Below are positions 62,943-64,000 of a DNA stretch of 64,000 bases, piece after piece. The stretch is from positions 4,051 through 68,050 of the forward strand of contig JBKPND010000039.1 in the NCBI GenBank assembly GCA_046732465.1. Direction: 5' to 3'. Made by a program: the position numbers and the translations under genes. Within the stretch, counting starts at the first letter, position 1. Every line of letters starts with the position of its first letter. The DNA comes from DASUPK01 sp046732465. GTDB lineage: Bacteria; Actinomycetota; Thermoleophilia; Solirubrobacterales; 70-9. The notes beneath the pieces are model-generated. The model was not told the origin of the DNA. It was given only the letters and a program-made list of their open reading frames with translations, and did not search any database.

Positions 62943-63044
62943 CTGTGTGCGTTCCCCGGATCGCTTCCAGAACACAAGCATCGCTTCAGCGGGCGAAAGC
63001 CCGGGCCGAGGCCCCTCAGGACCCCGGCCCGCGCGAAAGATCGG

Positions 63045-63371
63045 CTAGCGACCGTTCCGATCGCTGCCGTCGAAGGTCTCGGTGTACGGATCTCTCGACC
63101 CGGACTTGGCGAGACCGCGACCGATGAAATAGGCACCGGCGACGATCGCGACGTAGAGCCATGCCTGTCGGGCAATGAACTCGTCGGTTCCGCCGGTGTC
63201 GCCGCCCTTGATCACGGCGGCGCTGACGAGAATCGCGACGATGACGCCGACCATCCCCCAGAATTCCGTCGTCTTGAATGCCTGCTTGGTCTCCGTCGTC
63301 AGGCGGCGAATGCCGCCTTCACGACGGGCCGAGTCGGTGCGCGTGGCGCCGGGCTTGGTTGCAGCTTCCAT
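63045..63371 (-). CDS. Small membrane protein
   Basis: This is a 108-residue protein with two hydrophobic segments (FWGMVGVIVAILVSAAVIK and AWLYVAIVAGAYFIGRGLAK). The N-terminal 30 residues are polar and basic (RTDSARREGGIRRLTTETKQ). The C-terminus is polar and contains SGSRDPYTETFDG. Such proteins are frequent in actinobacteria and unassigned. Start ATG 63371 is preferred over 63380 because GAGGA lies 9 bases ahead. It lies upstream of the microprotein on the same strand. Confidence 0.75.
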   Translation of the reverse strand: MEAATKPGATRTDSARREGGIRRLTTETKQAFKTTEFWGMVGVIVAILVSAAVIKGGDTGGTDEFIARQAWLYVAIVAGAYFIGRGLAKSGSRDPYTETFDGSDRNGR

Positions 63372-63418
63372 GCTTGTCATTCCTCTGTCTATTAGGTCTC
63401 CGATTTGGGCCGTGCAAG

Positions 63419-63433
63419 GTGACCGAAGGTCAC
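63419..63433. other. Small perfect hairpin in an intergenic gap
   Basis: GTGACC and GGTCAC pair around GAA, about 48 bases upstream of the start of the small membrane protein. The rest of the gap 63372-63616 shows nothing convincing. Confidence 0.4.
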
Positions 63434-63616
63434 AACTCGCCCATTTGCTCCCAGACCGGCGCTGATCGGCAGGTTGATTCGCGTCATGCGAAGCAAGGAC
63501 TGCCCTCGCCTCAAGGGTTTACCCGCGGCGGCACCGCCCAAACGTCTGTTCGAGCAGAGCATCTGCTGCCACGAGGAGTCCGCTTTCCATGCAAAGCGCG
63601 GTTCCGGGATCGGCTT

Positions 63617-64000
63617 TCACGCAGCGGCCGGTACCTCGACGACACGGTGCTCGATCAGGCTCTCGCCCGTCTCGGCGATCGTGTCCTCGATCGGCCGGGG
63701 CGACCAGCCGAGGACGCTTCTGGCCCGTTCGGAGCTCAGGTCCGTCCGTTTGCCGAGCGTGCCGATGATCGAGCGGATGCCGCCGTCGAACAGCGCCATG
63801 ACGCGGACCAGCAGGTCAGGGATCTGCCGGGTCGGCACCTTGGACGCCCGATCGCCCAGCCGCTCCTTCAGGATCTTGCCGGCCTCCGCCATCCACAGCC
63901 ACTGGGTCACGGCGATGAATCGCTTGCCGCCGCCCTCGGGCGAGGTCATCGCCCTGATCTCCAGATCGGCGACGTCCCGCACGTCGACGAAGTTGAAGCC
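63617..64000 (-). CDS. NAD-dependent epimerase/dehydratase, C-terminal part
   Basis: This is the last 127 residues of an extended SDR protein; its start is beyond the right edge. NFVDVRDVADLEIRAM is the family's substrate-binding region, and SVLGWSPRPIEDTIAETGES is the classic C-terminus of NAD-dependent epimerases and dihydroflavonol-reductase-like enzymes. The substrate (sugar nucleotide or small ketone) cannot be told from this part. The frame is open to base 64000. Confidence 0.85.
   Translation of the reverse strand, partial: GFNFVDVRDVADLEIRAMTSPEGGGKRFIAVTQWLWMAEAGKILKERLGDRASKVPTRQIPDLLVRVMALFDGGIRSIIGTLGKRTDLSSERARSVLGWSPRPIEDTIAETGESLIEHRVVEVPAAA

Noticed and set aside
63487..63640. 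Plus-strand frame from ATG 63487
   Set aside because: It continues antisense through the epimerase gene with shadow-like composition and no ribosome-binding site.

Overview
The window is a high-GC bacterial chromosome segment with the gene content of a deep-branching actinobacterium. The best fit is class Thermoleophilia (Solirubrobacterales-like). This is inferred from an F420-type flavin/PPOX oxidoreductase, two luciferase-like (LLM) oxidoreductases, many GTG and TTG starts, a DivIVA-like protein, and the actinobacterial gene order rne-rplU-rpmA-obg-proB-proA-nadD-rsfS. No insertion sequence, prophage or CRISPR array was seen. It is mostly housekeeping DNA with accessory genes inserted.

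Bases 1-17.3 kb: the end of rodA, then RNase E/G, ribosomal proteins L21 and L27, a HesB-like protein, a Vps62-like membrane protein, obg and proB. An accessory block follows (MFS exporter, GMC alcohol oxidase, aldehyde dehydrogenase, DJ-1/PfpI protein, LLM oxidoreductase). The ancestral order then resumes with proA, nadD, rsfS and a DivIVA-like protein.

Bases 17.4-26.5 kb: the most unusual locus. One 249-codon frame encodes a PD-(D/E)XK endonuclease domain, reads straight through a complete tRNA-Ala(GGC) gene and continues into a Phd/YefM antitoxin-like domain. It is followed by a PPOX enzyme, an LLM enzyme, an acetate uptake and activation pair (SatP-like, Acs), an MMPL exporter with a divergent MarR regulator and palindromic operator, and three small unknown genes.

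Bases 26.6-46 kb: leuS, a cupin, acylphosphatase, comEA and comEC, holA, rpsT, murJ, soxR with a textbook SoxR-type promoter facing a DUF5519 gene, lepA, a MaoC dehydratase pair, and hrcA-dnaJ-prmA-murI.

Bases 46-57.3 kb: DUF1232, yqeY, phoH, ybeY, era, a class A penicillin-binding protein, hisIE-trpE-trpG-trpD-trpC, and an HtrA-type protease.

Bases 57.3-64 kb: accessory cell-surface genes. They include a broken SnoaL-like gene, a secreted protein, a polytopic membrane protein, a galactose-oxidase-like copper radical oxidase with all its ligands, a 29-residue membrane microprotein paired with a SnoaL-like gene, and a partial NAD-dependent epimerase at the right edge.

Two sequence-wide features stand out. 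Many transcription units have a TANNNT -10 element 6-8 bases before the start codon and no Shine-Dalgarno sequence, which predicts leaderless mRNAs. Three clearly intact genes (nadD, the acylphosphatase gene and ybeY) have no ATG, GTG or TTG where translation must begin.
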